Shown: positions 10,146 to 18,577 of the stretch, one piece after another
Position numbering within the stretch: position 1 is the first letter of the stretch
Layout: each line of letters opens with the position of its first letter
Source: Flavobacterium pectinovorum
GTDB taxonomy: Bacteria; Bacteroidota; Bacteroidia; Flavobacteriales; Flavobacteriaceae
Direction of reading: 5' to 3'
Assembly: GCF_022802975.1 (NCBI RefSeq)
Contig: NZ_JAFEVZ010000002.1
Span: 434,001 to 498,000 of the forward strand
Length of the DNA: 64,000 bases
The notes under the pieces: model-generated
Told to the model about the DNA's origin: nothing
The model's database searches: none
Seen by the model: the letters and a program-made list of their open reading frames with translations, nothing else
Program-made: the position numbers and the translations under genes

Positions 10146-10783
10146 TGGAACGTAAAAAGAGAAAGAAGATTTTTTACGTTCCGGGAATGATTTCGTTGGT
10201 TTTAATTCCTTTTTTCTGTTTTTATTATTTTTATAAAACGGATGCTTTTAAAGTTGAGGGATGTATGGCGATTTCCGTCTCGACCAAAGAAGAATTTGAG
10301 AACTATAAGGTTAAAAGTCTAAGAAAATATAAAGATTTTGATTTTAAACAAGATAAAACCGAAGCATTAAAGGAGTTGAGGTTTTTTGTTAGGGATTTAT
10401 TGCAAAAATATGATACAATAAATGGCGCTAAGATTCATTTTGATTCAAAAACAGATTATAATACATATATTGGTGTTATTAATATAATATATGAAGAGAA
10501 AGCCCAATTATGGATTCATTATAAAGATGATATTTATGTTTTGTCAAGTGCAAAGCCAAAGCCGGATCGAACTGATTTGGAAACAATAAAATATCATAGT
10601 TGCAGGTATTACGAAGAAAATAAATTGTATTTTTTGGAACAGGAGAGAGAAAGACAATTTCAATTTATTGTATCGCTCTATAAAAAATACTGGATAATTT
10701 TTCTGGGGTACTTCGGTATTGTACTTTTAAACCTCTTTCGATTAGTAAAATTCAATAAAAACCAAAATTACAACCAAAAATAG
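10142..10783 (+). CDS. Hypothetical membrane protein with two terminal membrane spans
   Basis: The 213-aa product is not recognised. After a basic start (MERKKRKK) there is a membrane span at about residues 14-31. A charged, probably periplasmic region of about 140 residues follows, then a second span at about 179-198 and a basic tail. It overlaps the receptor stop codon by 4 nt, so translation is probably coupled. ATG at 10145 in the same frame is an equally good start. No enzyme motif was seen. Confidence 0.7.
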   Translation: MMERKKRKKIFYVPGMISLVLIPFFCFYYFYKTDAFKVEGCMAISVSTKEEFENYKVKSLRKYKDFDFKQDKTEALKELRFFVRDLLQKYDTINGAKIHFDSKTDYNTYIGVINIIYEEKAQLWIHYKDDIYVLSSAKPKPDRTDLETIKYHSCRYYEENKLYFLEQERERQFQFIVSLYKKYWIIFLGYFGIVLLNLFRLVKFNKNQNYNQK

Positions 10784-10791
10784 TATATTTG
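10784..10791 (+). promoter_or_regulatory. -7 box upstream of the calcium-loop lipoprotein
   Basis: TATATTTG ends 21 nt before the ATG at 10813. It overlaps the possible TTG start at 10789, which supports the internal ATG as the true start. Confidence 0.5.
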
Positions 10792-10812
10792 ATAATTGAA
10801 TATAATTTGCAG

Positions 10813-11532
10813 ATGAAAAAGTACTTTAAATATACAGCCTTAGTTATTGTTACAACATTAATCAGCTGCCGTGAGGAGGTTCAGAAGCCTAAAGTGAGTT
10901 ACGATGTGTCAAACAAAGTAAGTATTACAAAAACAGATTCTACACAAATTGAAGTCGCTGATTTGCCTATCCAGATGGAGGGGACTAATTATTTGATTCA
11001 TCCGGTAGGAGATTTAAGGGTTTTTGAGAAAGGAACAAAAGCGCGCTATGGTTCATCAAGTGTAAATGATGTAAGTTTTACTATTTCTAATCTAGGAGAA
11101 TTTGAAATTACGGGCTATCTGCAAAATTTGAAATTTCAGAAAACAGATTCAGATTCTATCAGACCCTTATCTGAGAAACCGGTTTTGATTTTAACAGCGA
11201 CGTATTTAAAAACAATTGCTGATAAAACACAAAATAAAATTATGGTTTATACGCTGACCGATTCTGATACAAATAAAGATGGTAAAATTGATACTGGAGA
11301 TATTAAAACCCTTTATTTAAGTGATATTAGCGGAGAAAACTTCACAAAAGTTTCAACAGATTTGCAAGAATTGGTAGATTGGAGCATAATCGAATCGAAA
11401 AACCGCCTGTATTTCAGAACAATTGAAGATACCAACCAAAACGGACAGTTTGATAAAAATGATGTTTTACATTATAATTATATAGATTTGACTTCTAAAA
11501 ACTGGGAGGTTAAGAATTATAAACCTATTTAA
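10813..11532 (+). CDS. Lipoprotein with two EF-hand/dockerin-like calcium loops
   Basis: From the ATG at 10813 the product is 239 aa. It begins with a lipoprotein signal (KYTALVIVTTLISC, Cys at about 19). A TTG start at 10789 is possible but falls in the promoter box. The C-terminal half has two D-x-N-x-D-G-like loops, DTNKDGKIDTGD and DTNQNGQFDKND, typical of EF-hand or dockerin calcium binding. It is probably an envelope protein. Function and partners are unknown, and it may be independent of the gene pair before it. Confidence 0.75.
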   Translation: MKKYFKYTALVIVTTLISCREEVQKPKVSYDVSNKVSITKTDSTQIEVADLPIQMEGTNYLIHPVGDLRVFEKGTKARYGSSSVNDVSFTISNLGEFEITGYLQNLKFQKTDSDSIRPLSEKPVLILTATYLKTIADKTQNKIMVYTLTDSDTNKDGKIDTGDIKTLYLSDISGENFTKVSTDLQELVDWSIIESKNRLYFRTIEDTNQNGQFDKNDVLHYNYIDLTSKNWEVKNYKPI

Positions 11533-11573
11533 GGTACTGAGTTGCAAAGATTCTAAGCAGCTAAGATTTTTAA
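11531..11573. repeat. Dispersed repeat, left copy of an inverted pair
   Basis: The sequence built on aaggtactgagttgc and ctaagcagctaagat recurs in inverted, diverged form at 12021-12060. The two copies enclose the degraded gene at 11588-11966. Confidence 0.55.
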
Positions 11574-11587
11574 ATTTTTAAAAAAAA

Positions 11588-11966
11588 ATGTATTTCGAAG
11601 AAGGGCTAAAAGAGCAGGAAAAAGGAATTAGAGTTTTAAAATATATTTTCTGTCCTATTTTTTTGTAATCTTCATCATAAGTTATTTTAGAGATAATTCT
11701 TTGGAATATAGAGAAAAGAAATATAAAGAAGAAAATGAGGATAGTTTCTCAGGAGTTGTTTATAAAAAAGTTGCCGAAGGAGAAGGTCGAAATCCCCATT
11801 ATTTATATTTAAATTCTGGAAAAAGAAAATAGGTTGATTATATGTTTTTTATGAAGGAATTGAAATAGGGAATTCCGTAGTAAAGAAATCTAAATCAGAT
11901 TCTGTCTATTATTACAAGAAAAATGGAAAGATTGTCATTGAAGACAGGAGTAAGTGTTTCATATAG
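11588..11966 (+). pseudogene. Degraded small-protein gene with at least two frame breaks
   Basis: Coding character continues across this stretch but no single frame is open. From ATG 11588 the frame reads MYFEEGLKEQEKG and stops within a poly-T tract near 11665. The next frame continues with SYFRDNSLEYREKK...HYLYLNSGKRK to a stop near 11832. A third frame continues as YVFYEGIEIGNSVVKKSK...KNGKIVIED to 11966. Joined, they give roughly 120 residues: a short head, a membrane-like stretch and a charged C-terminal part. The parent family is not recognised. An indel at the poly-T run is the simplest first lesion. Sequencing error is the alternative, though two lesions make it less likely. Confidence 0.6.
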
Positions 11967-12020
11967 GGTTATTTGTATGAGTTAAGAAATAAATAATTCG
12001 TGAATTCGTGGCTAAAAAAA

Positions 12021-12060
12021 ACTTAAAATCTTAGTGTCTCAGCAACTTAGAACCTTAGAT
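12021..12060. repeat. Dispersed repeat, right copy of an inverted pair
   Basis: The reverse complement (taaggttctaagttgctgag, then actaagattttaag) resembles 11531-11573. The stop codon of the DUF2971 gene (12055-12057) lies inside it, so the repeat reaches the very end of that gene. Confidence 0.55.
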
Positions 12061-12756
12061 TAAGATATCACTTTCTAAATCAGATTTTTCTATTTCAAAT
12101 CCAAATCCGAGGCGTTCTACCAATTCAATTACTAATTTTTTATACCAGTTTTCAGATTTGGGATGAATATATATTTTTTCAATCAGTTGGTTGATGTCAA
12201 CGTTGATTTTTATACCGTCATTCAGCTTTAATTCACTTTTAGAGGTGTCGGTAATAATTCGGACTTCCCGTTCGTACTGAAAACTTTTTCGTTTAAACAA
12301 AAAGGGGAAAAACATATCATCAAACGGGATGTATTCTTTTTTGTAGTCGATATAATTTACTTCGCCAATATACTGGTCAAAATTGTTTTCTGGTTTTACG
12401 GCTTTTTGTAATCTCCCAATGGTTGACTGAATGGCTAATCCTTCACTGTTTTGGGTAAATATCTGCCACATTGCGAATGATTCGTATTCGTTAATATGCC
12501 AACTGCTAACGGCTACTTTTTCGCGGTGTGTTTTGTAGTAATTTAAAAATTCCGGGTTGTCAGTAGCCAGTTTTTTTATTTCCTCATAAGTTGGTTCGCT
12601 AAAGGTGCCTTCATACTGATCTTCAAACTTATCAGAACGGGACATAAATAGTTTTTTCGAAAGCAGTAAATCAAGAAATTTAGATAAATCAAGATATTTC
12701 CAAACGATAGTATCAGGATCGTCGGGTAGTTTTATGTTTGGGTTGTTAAGATACAT
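12055..12756 (-). CDS. DUF2971 domain-containing protein
   Basis: The 233-aa protein shows features of the DUF2971 family: an early WKYLDLSKFLDLL segment, the FEDQYEG motif, SSWHINEYESFAMWQIF at about residues 84-100, and a late FKRKSFQYEREVRII segment. Family members are often found in defence or accessory regions, but no biochemical role is established. There is no signal peptide or membrane span. The gene stands alone, with a long hairpin upstream and the gene remnant downstream, so it may be part of a small accessory patch. Confidence 0.8.
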   Translation of the reverse strand: MYLNNPNIKLPDDPDTIVWKYLDLSKFLDLLLSKKLFMSRSDKFEDQYEGTFSEPTYEEIKKLATDNPEFLNYYKTHREKVAVSSWHINEYESFAMWQIFTQNSEGLAIQSTIGRLQKAVKPENNFDQYIGEVNYIDYKKEYIPFDDMFFPFLFKRKSFQYEREVRIITDTSKSELKLNDGIKINVDINQLIEKIYIHPKSENWYKKLVIELVERLGFGFEIEKSDLESDILI

Positions 12757-12808
12757 TTTGAGAGAAATTAAATGATTTATTCTTATTCACCTAAAGTTAT
12801 AAAAATAA

Positions 12809-12858
12809 ACACAGATTAAGGAAATTAAAATCAGTTTTAATGTTTCCTTAATCTGTGT
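12809..12858 (-). terminator. Long perfect hairpin, probable terminator of the pgm operon
   Basis: A 16-bp perfect stem (12809-12824 with 12843-12858) continues inward with a second 6-bp pairing (ttaaaa / ttttaa). On the minus strand it lies just after the ABC exporter gene and is followed by a T-rich stretch. The arm text (acagattaagg) looks like a dispersed repeat rather than a purpose-built terminator. Confidence 0.6.
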
Positions 12859-12885
12859 AAGTCAAGATGATTATTTGCGTGAATT

Positions 12886-14715
12886 TTAAGATTCGAAAGA
12901 CTGCATTGTCACCAGTTTGTTATAAGTGCCGTTGTGTGCAATTAATTCATCATGAGTTCCTTGTTCTACAATTTGTCCTTTTTGCATTACAACAATTATA
13001 TCTGCTTTTTGAATTGTAGAAAGACGGTGAGCGATCACAATTGAAGTCCTGTTTTGCATCATGTTTTCAAGGGCAACCTGAACAAATTTTTCGCTTTCAG
13101 TATCAAGGGCTGATGTTGCTTCGTCCAAAATCATGATTGGAGGATTTTTTAATACGGCACGCGCAATAGACAAACGCTGTTTTTGACCTCCTGATAATTT
13201 ATTTCCGCTGTCGCCAATGTTGGTGTAGATTCCTAAAGGTAATTCTTTTACAAATTCATACGCATTAGCGATTTTTAAAGCTTCTATGATTTCATCATCT
13301 GTAGCATTTAATTTTCCTAGCGAAATATTAGCTTTTATGGTGTCATTAAATAAAATGCTGTCCTGAGTAACTAATCCCATTAAGCTGCGAAGTGACTGCA
13401 GGTTCATATCTTTGATGTTGATTCCATCAATAGAAATTGTTCCGTCGTTTACATCATAAAAACGGGTAAGCAAGTTTGCAATAGTACTTTTTCCGCTTCC
13501 GGATTGTCCAACCAAAGCGACAGTCTGTCCTTTTTTAATTTGAAGTGAAAAATCCTTAAGGACTGTTTCATTTTCATATTTAAAATTAATGTTTTGAACA
13601 CTAATGTTGTTGTCAAAAGTTGTTTTTTCGAAAGCATTTTCTTTAGAAGTAATCGTATTTTCCTGTTCTAAAATTTCCAGTACACGGTCAGCAGCTGCAT
13701 TTCCTCTTTTTACGGCATAAGATGCTTTCGAAATTGACTTTGCCGGTGTAAGAATGTTATATGCCAGTCCCATGTAAGCAATAAATGATGCTCCGTCCAG
13801 TGTTTTTTCAATCAAAACCATTTGACCTCCATACCATAATAAAATAGTAATAACCATGATTCCCATAAATTCGCTTGCCGGAGAAGCTAAGTTTTGACGA
13901 TGTCCAATGCTGTTAGATAATTTAAAGAAGCGATCTGTCGAATTTTGAAATACAGTATTGAAATAATTTTCAGAATTATATCCTTTGACAACTTTTAATC
14001 CTCCAATGGTCTCTTCAATAGTTGATAAAAAAGTACCTTGTTCCTGTTGTGCTTTACTGGATTTTTTTTTAAGCTGTTTGCCAATTAAAGAAATAATATA
14101 TCCTGAAACCGGAATGAAAACAAAAACAAATAATGTTAGTTTTACGCTAAGGATTAGCATAGCGATAATTGTAAAAATGATAGTTAAAGGCTCTTTTACA
14201 ATAAGTTCTAAAATAGCTAAAAAAGAATTCTGAACCTCATTTACATCTGCAGAAATTCTCGAGATAACATCACCTTTTCTTTTTTCAGAAAAAAAGGCTA
14301 GTGGTAATTCCAGTGTTTTTTTATACATCGCATTTCGCATATCTTTCAAAACACCATTTCGTAAATAAGTAACAAAAAACATTGCCAGATAATCGGCCAG
14401 GTTTTTTAATAGAAAGATAGAAATAATAATACTTACCATAACCGAAAGTACAAAGCCGGGGTTGTTTTGATCGGTATTAGTTGTGATATAGTAACTTAAA
14501 TAATTTTCTCCATATTCTTTTATATGTGCAATTCCTTCATAAGCAGGCATGACAGTGTTTCTTTTTGTTTTGTCAAATAGAACCTGAATCATCGGAATTA
14601 ATGCCATAAACGAAAGGGTACTAAAAAGTGCATATAAAACATTAAAAAAAATGTTTAGATAAGCATATTTTTTATAAGGGTATATAAAAGGTAGTATTTT
14701 TTTGAAATTACTCAT
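12886..14715 (-). CDS. ABC exporter, MsbA-like (fused membrane and ATPase domains)
   Basis: The 609-aa half-transporter has an N-terminal membrane domain with six predicted spans (about residues 15-330). The ATPase domain (about 365-600) has Walker A GQSGSGKST, signature LSGGQKQR, Walker B IMILDEATSALD and the switch His in IVIAHRLST. Homodimers of this type export lipids such as lipid A core, or drugs, across the inner membrane. Its start overlaps the YhcG-like nuclease gene by 8 nt, so it is translated in the pgm-yhcG-ABC operon. Confidence 0.9.
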   Translation of the reverse strand: MSNFKKILPFIYPYKKYAYLNIFFNVLYALFSTLSFMALIPMIQVLFDKTKRNTVMPAYEGIAHIKEYGENYLSYYITTNTDQNNPGFVLSVMVSIIISIFLLKNLADYLAMFFVTYLRNGVLKDMRNAMYKKTLELPLAFFSEKRKGDVISRISADVNEVQNSFLAILELIVKEPLTIIFTIIAMLILSVKLTLFVFVFIPVSGYIISLIGKQLKKKSSKAQQEQGTFLSTIEETIGGLKVVKGYNSENYFNTVFQNSTDRFFKLSNSIGHRQNLASPASEFMGIMVITILLWYGGQMVLIEKTLDGASFIAYMGLAYNILTPAKSISKASYAVKRGNAAADRVLEILEQENTITSKENAFEKTTFDNNISVQNINFKYENETVLKDFSLQIKKGQTVALVGQSGSGKSTIANLLTRFYDVNDGTISIDGINIKDMNLQSLRSLMGLVTQDSILFNDTIKANISLGKLNATDDEIIEALKIANAYEFVKELPLGIYTNIGDSGNKLSGGQKQRLSIARAVLKNPPIMILDEATSALDTESEKFVQVALENMMQNRTSIVIAHRLSTIQKADIIVVMQKGQIVEQGTHDELIAHNGTYNKLVTMQSFES

Positions 14716-15751
14716 TTTTATGGATATTGTTTTCTGCTATGGCGATGGCTCTTTCGAGTTTCTCCAGTAATAATTTTTTTTCTGGTAATTGGGTTAAATA
14801 AGCTGAAACTTTGATTTGCTCATCATTATCAAGCATTAAATAATTAATTTGTTCTGGTGATTTTTCACTGCACAAAATTAATCCAATTGGTTTGTTTTCT
14901 CCTTCTTTTTGTTCGTTTTTCTCTAACCAGCGAAGATATAGTTCCATCTGGCCTTTGTAGTTAGCTTTGAATTTTCCTAATTTTAAATCAATCGCAACCA
15001 AACGTCGCAAACCTCTATGATAAAAAAGAAGATCTATGTAAAAATCTTCATCATCAATTACGATTCTTTTTTGTCGGGCAAGAAAGGCAAATTCACTACC
15101 CATTTCAGTTATGAAGTTTTGAAGCTGCGCGAGAATTGAGCTTTCTAAATCTTTTTCAGAATAAGTGTCATGAAGTCCTAGAAAATCTAAAAAGTAAGGA
15201 TCACGAAAAGTTAAATCAGGACTGATTTGTTTTGTAGTCTTTAATAATTCTAAATCATTAAGGATAGTTTGTTCCGGTTTTTGACTAATAGCGGTTCTTT
15301 CAAACAGCATGCTGTCCATACGTTCTTGCAGTGTTCTAACACTCCAGCGTTCGTGTATGCTCATCTGAATGTAGAACTCTCTTTTGATATCGTTTTCAAT
15401 ATAGATTAAAGTTCTGATATGCGACCAACTCAATTTTGCACACACTGTGTGCAAAATTGTAAAGTCTTGTATTACAGAGTTTAATTTAATGAAACTTTGC
15501 AGATTCCTTTTGTTAAAGCCTGTTCCGTATCTTTGACTTAAAGCTTCACTTAATGCAGGGATTATTTTCTTTCCATAATCCGCCCTGTCGTTTTTTAGAA
15601 TCTCATCATTGATGTTTTTTCCAATCTTCCAATACAGGAGTGTTAGTTCCTGATTAACTGTTTTGGCAACAAAATGACGAGTCTGATCTATTAATCCAAT
15701 GATTGAATCTAATAGTTCTGGCTTATTATTTGTGTCAATTTTGTTGCTCAT
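14708..15751 (-). CDS. YhcG-family PDDEXK nuclease (DUF1016)
   Basis: The 347-aa protein has the two-part DUF1016 layout. A helical N-terminal domain (about 10-150) contains LLYWKIGKNI and LSWSHIRTLIYI. A C-terminal PD-(D/E)XK nuclease domain (about 180-335) has Asp240 (YIDLLFYH), Asp255-Leu-Lys257 and the downstream QMELYLRWL motif. Family members are thought to act in DNA processing or mobile-element biology. It sits 3 nt after pgm and overlaps the ABC exporter, so it has entered or is carried by a housekeeping operon. A perfect 29-bp palindrome lies inside the gene (codons 98-107). Confidence 0.88.
   Translation of the reverse strand: MSNKIDTNNKPELLDSIIGLIDQTRHFVAKTVNQELTLLYWKIGKNINDEILKNDRADYGKKIIPALSEALSQRYGTGFNKRNLQSFIKLNSVIQDFTILHTVCAKLSWSHIRTLIYIENDIKREFYIQMSIHERWSVRTLQERMDSMLFERTAISQKPEQTILNDLELLKTTKQISPDLTFRDPYFLDFLGLHDTYSEKDLESSILAQLQNFITEMGSEFAFLARQKRIVIDDEDFYIDLLFYHRGLRRLVAIDLKLGKFKANYKGQMELYLRWLEKNEQKEGENKPIGLILCSEKSPEQINYLMLDNDEQIKVSAYLTQLPEKKLLLEKLERAIAIAENNIHKNE
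15431..15459. repeat. Perfect 14-bp-arm palindrome inside the YhcG-like gene
   Basis: The arms caattttgcacaca and tgtgtgcaaaattg flank one central base. The sequence encodes TILHTVCAKL just before the conserved LSWSHI motif of the protein. Confidence 0.85.
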
Positions 15752-15754
15752 TGA

Positions 15755-17482
15755 CTACTTCAATTGCATGTCTGCAATGATATTTTGTATTTTTTGATCT
15801 AAGAATTTTTCTGCTTCCTCAAAATCCAAAACCGATTCAATTTCAGCATTCACGCTGATGTAGAATTTGATTTTAGGTTCTGTTCCGCTTGGTCTTGCGC
15901 AAATTTTAGAGCCGTCTTCGGTGTAATAAATCAAAACGTTTGATTTTGGCATATCCATCACAGATTCTTCACCACTCAATAAATTCAAAGCAATAGAAGA
16001 GTCGTAATCTTCAACCATGATTACTCTTTGTCCGTTGATTTCTTTCAAAGGATTTTCTCTTAAATTAATCATCATCTGATTGATTTCTTCCAGACCTTCG
16101 ATTCCTTTTTTAGTTAAAGAAACCAAGTATTCTTTGTAGAAACCATTTTCTACATAAAGTTGTAAAAGTTCTTTATAAACAGAGCTTCCTGCGGCCTTTG
16201 CCTGAGCAGCAACTTCGCAGATTAATAAAGTGGCAGCAACGGCATCTTTATCACGAACAGCATCACCAACCATAAAACCAAAGCTTTCTTCGCCACCTCC
16301 AATAAATTGAAGTTCAGGGAAATCCTTAATCATTTTGGCAATCCATTTAAAGCCTGTTAAGCCAACTTTACATTCAACGCCATAATTGGTTGCAAGTTCC
16401 ATAATCATCGGAGTCGAAACAATAGTGGAGCCAACAAATTGTTTTCCATTGATTTTGCCTGCTTTTTTCCATTGTTTCAAAAGGAAAGAAGTCATTAAAA
16501 CCATGGTCTGATTTCCGTTAAGCAAAATCAGTTTGCCGTCATTATTACGAACAGCAACACCTAAACGGTCGCAATCAGGATCGGTTCCTACTACAATATC
16601 CGAATTGGTTTTGTCAGCCAAAGCCAAAGCCATAGTCAACGCTTCCGGTTCTTCTGGATTTGGAGATTTAACAGTAGGGAAATTTCCGTCAGGAATTGCC
16701 TGCTCAGGAACAATGTGAACATTTTTATAGCCAGCCTCAGATAAAGTGTCAGGCACAGATTTTATAGAAGTTCCGTGTAAAGAAGTAAAAACAATGTGAA
16801 GGTTGTCTTTGGCTTCAGCCGGAGTATTAAAACTTGCGTTTTCGATAGATGATTTTACGAAAGCCTTGTCAATTTCGGTATCAATATACTGAATCAGACT
16901 TTCGTTTGCATTGAATTTGATTTTATCGTAATTCAAACTTTCAATTACGTTGATAATAGCACCATCCTCAGGAGGAACTATTTGTCCTCCGTCTTCCCAG
17001 TACACTTTATAACCGTTGTATTCCGGTGGATTATGAGAAGCTGTTAAAACAATTCCGCATTGACATCCTAAATATTTAAGAGCGAATGACAATTCAGGAG
17101 TTGGTCTTAAATCTGAAAATAAGTAAACCTGAATCCCGTTTGCAGAGAAAACATCAGCTACTACTTTTGCCAGCGTATTACTGTTGTGACGGCAATCGTA
17201 AGCGATAACCACTTTTATTGGCTGATTTGGAAAAACTTCGTGCAGGTAATCAGAAAGACCCTGTGTGTTTTTTCCAAGTGTGTATTTATTGATTCTGTTG
17301 TTTCCAATACCCATAACACCACGCATTCCTCCAGTGCCAAATTCAAGGTTTTTGTAAAAACTTTCTTCAAGTTCTTTTGGTGATGTAGTCATTAATTCCT
17401 TGACAGCAGCTTGTGTTTCTTTGTCAAATGTAGGTGTCAGCCATTCGTTTACGGCGCTTAAAATATTAGGTGCTATATTCAT
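15755..17482 (-). CDS. Phosphoglucomutase/phosphomannomutase
   Basis: The 575-aa protein belongs to the alpha-D-phosphohexomutase family. It shows the phosphoserine loop TASHNPPEYNGYK, the metal loop GTDPDCDRLG, the sugar-specificity loop GGGEESFGF and the phosphate-binding loop RPSGTEPKIKFY, so all four domains are complete. It interconverts hexose 1- and 6-phosphates in the cytosol. It is the first gene of a minus-strand operon with the nuclease and the ABC exporter. TATCTTTA on the minus strand near 17505-17515 may be its -7 box. Confidence 0.92.
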   Translation of the reverse strand: MNIAPNILSAVNEWLTPTFDKETQAAVKELMTTSPKELEESFYKNLEFGTGGMRGVMGIGNNRINKYTLGKNTQGLSDYLHEVFPNQPIKVVIAYDCRHNSNTLAKVVADVFSANGIQVYLFSDLRPTPELSFALKYLGCQCGIVLTASHNPPEYNGYKVYWEDGGQIVPPEDGAIINVIESLNYDKIKFNANESLIQYIDTEIDKAFVKSSIENASFNTPAEAKDNLHIVFTSLHGTSIKSVPDTLSEAGYKNVHIVPEQAIPDGNFPTVKSPNPEEPEALTMALALADKTNSDIVVGTDPDCDRLGVAVRNNDGKLILLNGNQTMVLMTSFLLKQWKKAGKINGKQFVGSTIVSTPMIMELATNYGVECKVGLTGFKWIAKMIKDFPELQFIGGGEESFGFMVGDAVRDKDAVAATLLICEVAAQAKAAGSSVYKELLQLYVENGFYKEYLVSLTKKGIEGLEEINQMMINLRENPLKEINGQRVIMVEDYDSSIALNLLSGEESVMDMPKSNVLIYYTEDGSKICARPSGTEPKIKFYISVNAEIESVLDFEEAEKFLDQKIQNIIADMQLK

Positions 17483-17529
17483 GTAAATCTCTTTTTAATG
17501 TTTTAAATTAAAGATAAGTATTTTTCAGG

Positions 17530-17608
17530 AGCTAAATCCTGCTGTCCACTATATCTTTTGTGGCAAACCCTGCCACAAAAGGATGCCGTTTCCATCAGGG
17601 CTAGAGCT
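17530..17608. repeat. Structured dispersed element, copy 1
   Basis: This shares its whole layout with 61703-61792. An outer pairing (agct and cctg with cagg and agct) encloses the conserved phrase gctgtccact, a 10-bp hairpin (cttttgtggc / gccacaaaag) and ggatgccgttyccatc. It fills the gap between pgm and the glycosyltransferase and contains no reading frame. The loop of the hairpin is aaaccct here. Confidence 0.8.
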
Positions 17609-17613
17609 TCTCG

Positions 17614-18570
17614 TTAAAAATTAACCTCCCGGGATACTTTATAACGTGCTTCATTGCTTTTAGTACGTAAAATAATTTCGCCTAAAAACCCGGCCAAAAA
17701 CAGCTGAGTTCCCAAAACCATTGTAGTCAGTGCAATGTAAAACCATGGGTTATTTGTAACCAGGGTATATTTCATTCCGGTATACATATGGTATAGTTTT
17801 GAAACTCCAATGTATCCGGCAGCTAAAAATCCAATGATAAACATAAAAGAACCAATGGCGCCAAACAGGTGCATTGGTCTTTTTCCGAATCGTGATAAAA
17901 ACCAAATTGTAATTAAATCAAGGAATCCGTTAATAAAACGTTCCATTCCAAATTTGGTTTCACCATATTTTCTGGCTTGGTGTATGACCACCTTTTCGCC
18001 AATTTTTCCAAATCCGGCATTTTTAGCCAGAACCGGAATATATCGGTGCATTTCGCCTGAAACTTCTATGTTTTTTACGACCACATTTCGGTAAGCTTTT
18101 AAGCCACAGTTAAAATCATTTAATTCAACGCCTGAAGTTTTTCTTGCTGCCCAGTTAAATAATTTCGAAGGAAGGTTTTTTGCCACAACCGAGTCGTAAC
18201 GTTTCTTTTTCCAGCCTGAAACTAAATCATATTTCTGAGCTGTAATCATTTCGTATAATCCCGGAATTTCATCGGGGCTGTCCTGTAAATCGGCATCCAT
18301 CGTAATGATCACATCCCCTTGAGCCTTTGCAAAACCGGCATGTAATGCCTGCGATTTTCCGAAGTTTTTCATGAAACGAATCCCTTTTACATTCGGGTTT
18401 TCATTAGAAAAACTTTCGATAATATTCCACGAATCATCTGTACTGCCATCATCCACAAAAATGATTTCATAAGAGTAATTGTTGGATTGCATCACTTTAA
18501 TAATCCATGTATAGAGTTCTTTAAGTGATTCCTCTTCGTTTAGAAGCGGTATAAGTATAGATAAATTCAT
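17614..18570 (-). CDS. Glycosyltransferase family 2 with C-terminal membrane anchor (DPM1/ArnC-like)
   Basis: The 318-aa protein has a GT2 catalytic domain (about residues 1-215) with LIPLLNEEESL at the start, FVDDGSTD, and the metal-binding DADLQDSPDE. Two membrane spans follow (about 230-255 and 270-295). Relatives transfer a sugar from a nucleotide to undecaprenyl phosphate at the inner membrane. The donor cannot be told from sequence. Its start lies 8 nt after the DUF4199 gene, so the two probably share a transcript. Confidence 0.88.
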   Translation of the reverse strand: MNLSILIPLLNEEESLKELYTWIIKVMQSNNYSYEIIFVDDGSTDDSWNIIESFSNENPNVKGIRFMKNFGKSQALHAGFAKAQGDVIITMDADLQDSPDEIPGLYEMITAQKYDLVSGWKKKRYDSVVAKNLPSKLFNWAARKTSGVELNDFNCGLKAYRNVVVKNIEVSGEMHRYIPVLAKNAGFGKIGEKVVIHQARKYGETKFGMERFINGFLDLITIWFLSRFGKRPMHLFGAIGSFMFIIGFLAAGYIGVSKLYHMYTGMKYTLVTNNPWFYIALTTMVLGTQLFLAGFLGEIILRTKSNEARYKVSREVNF

Positions 18571-18577
18571 TTATATT

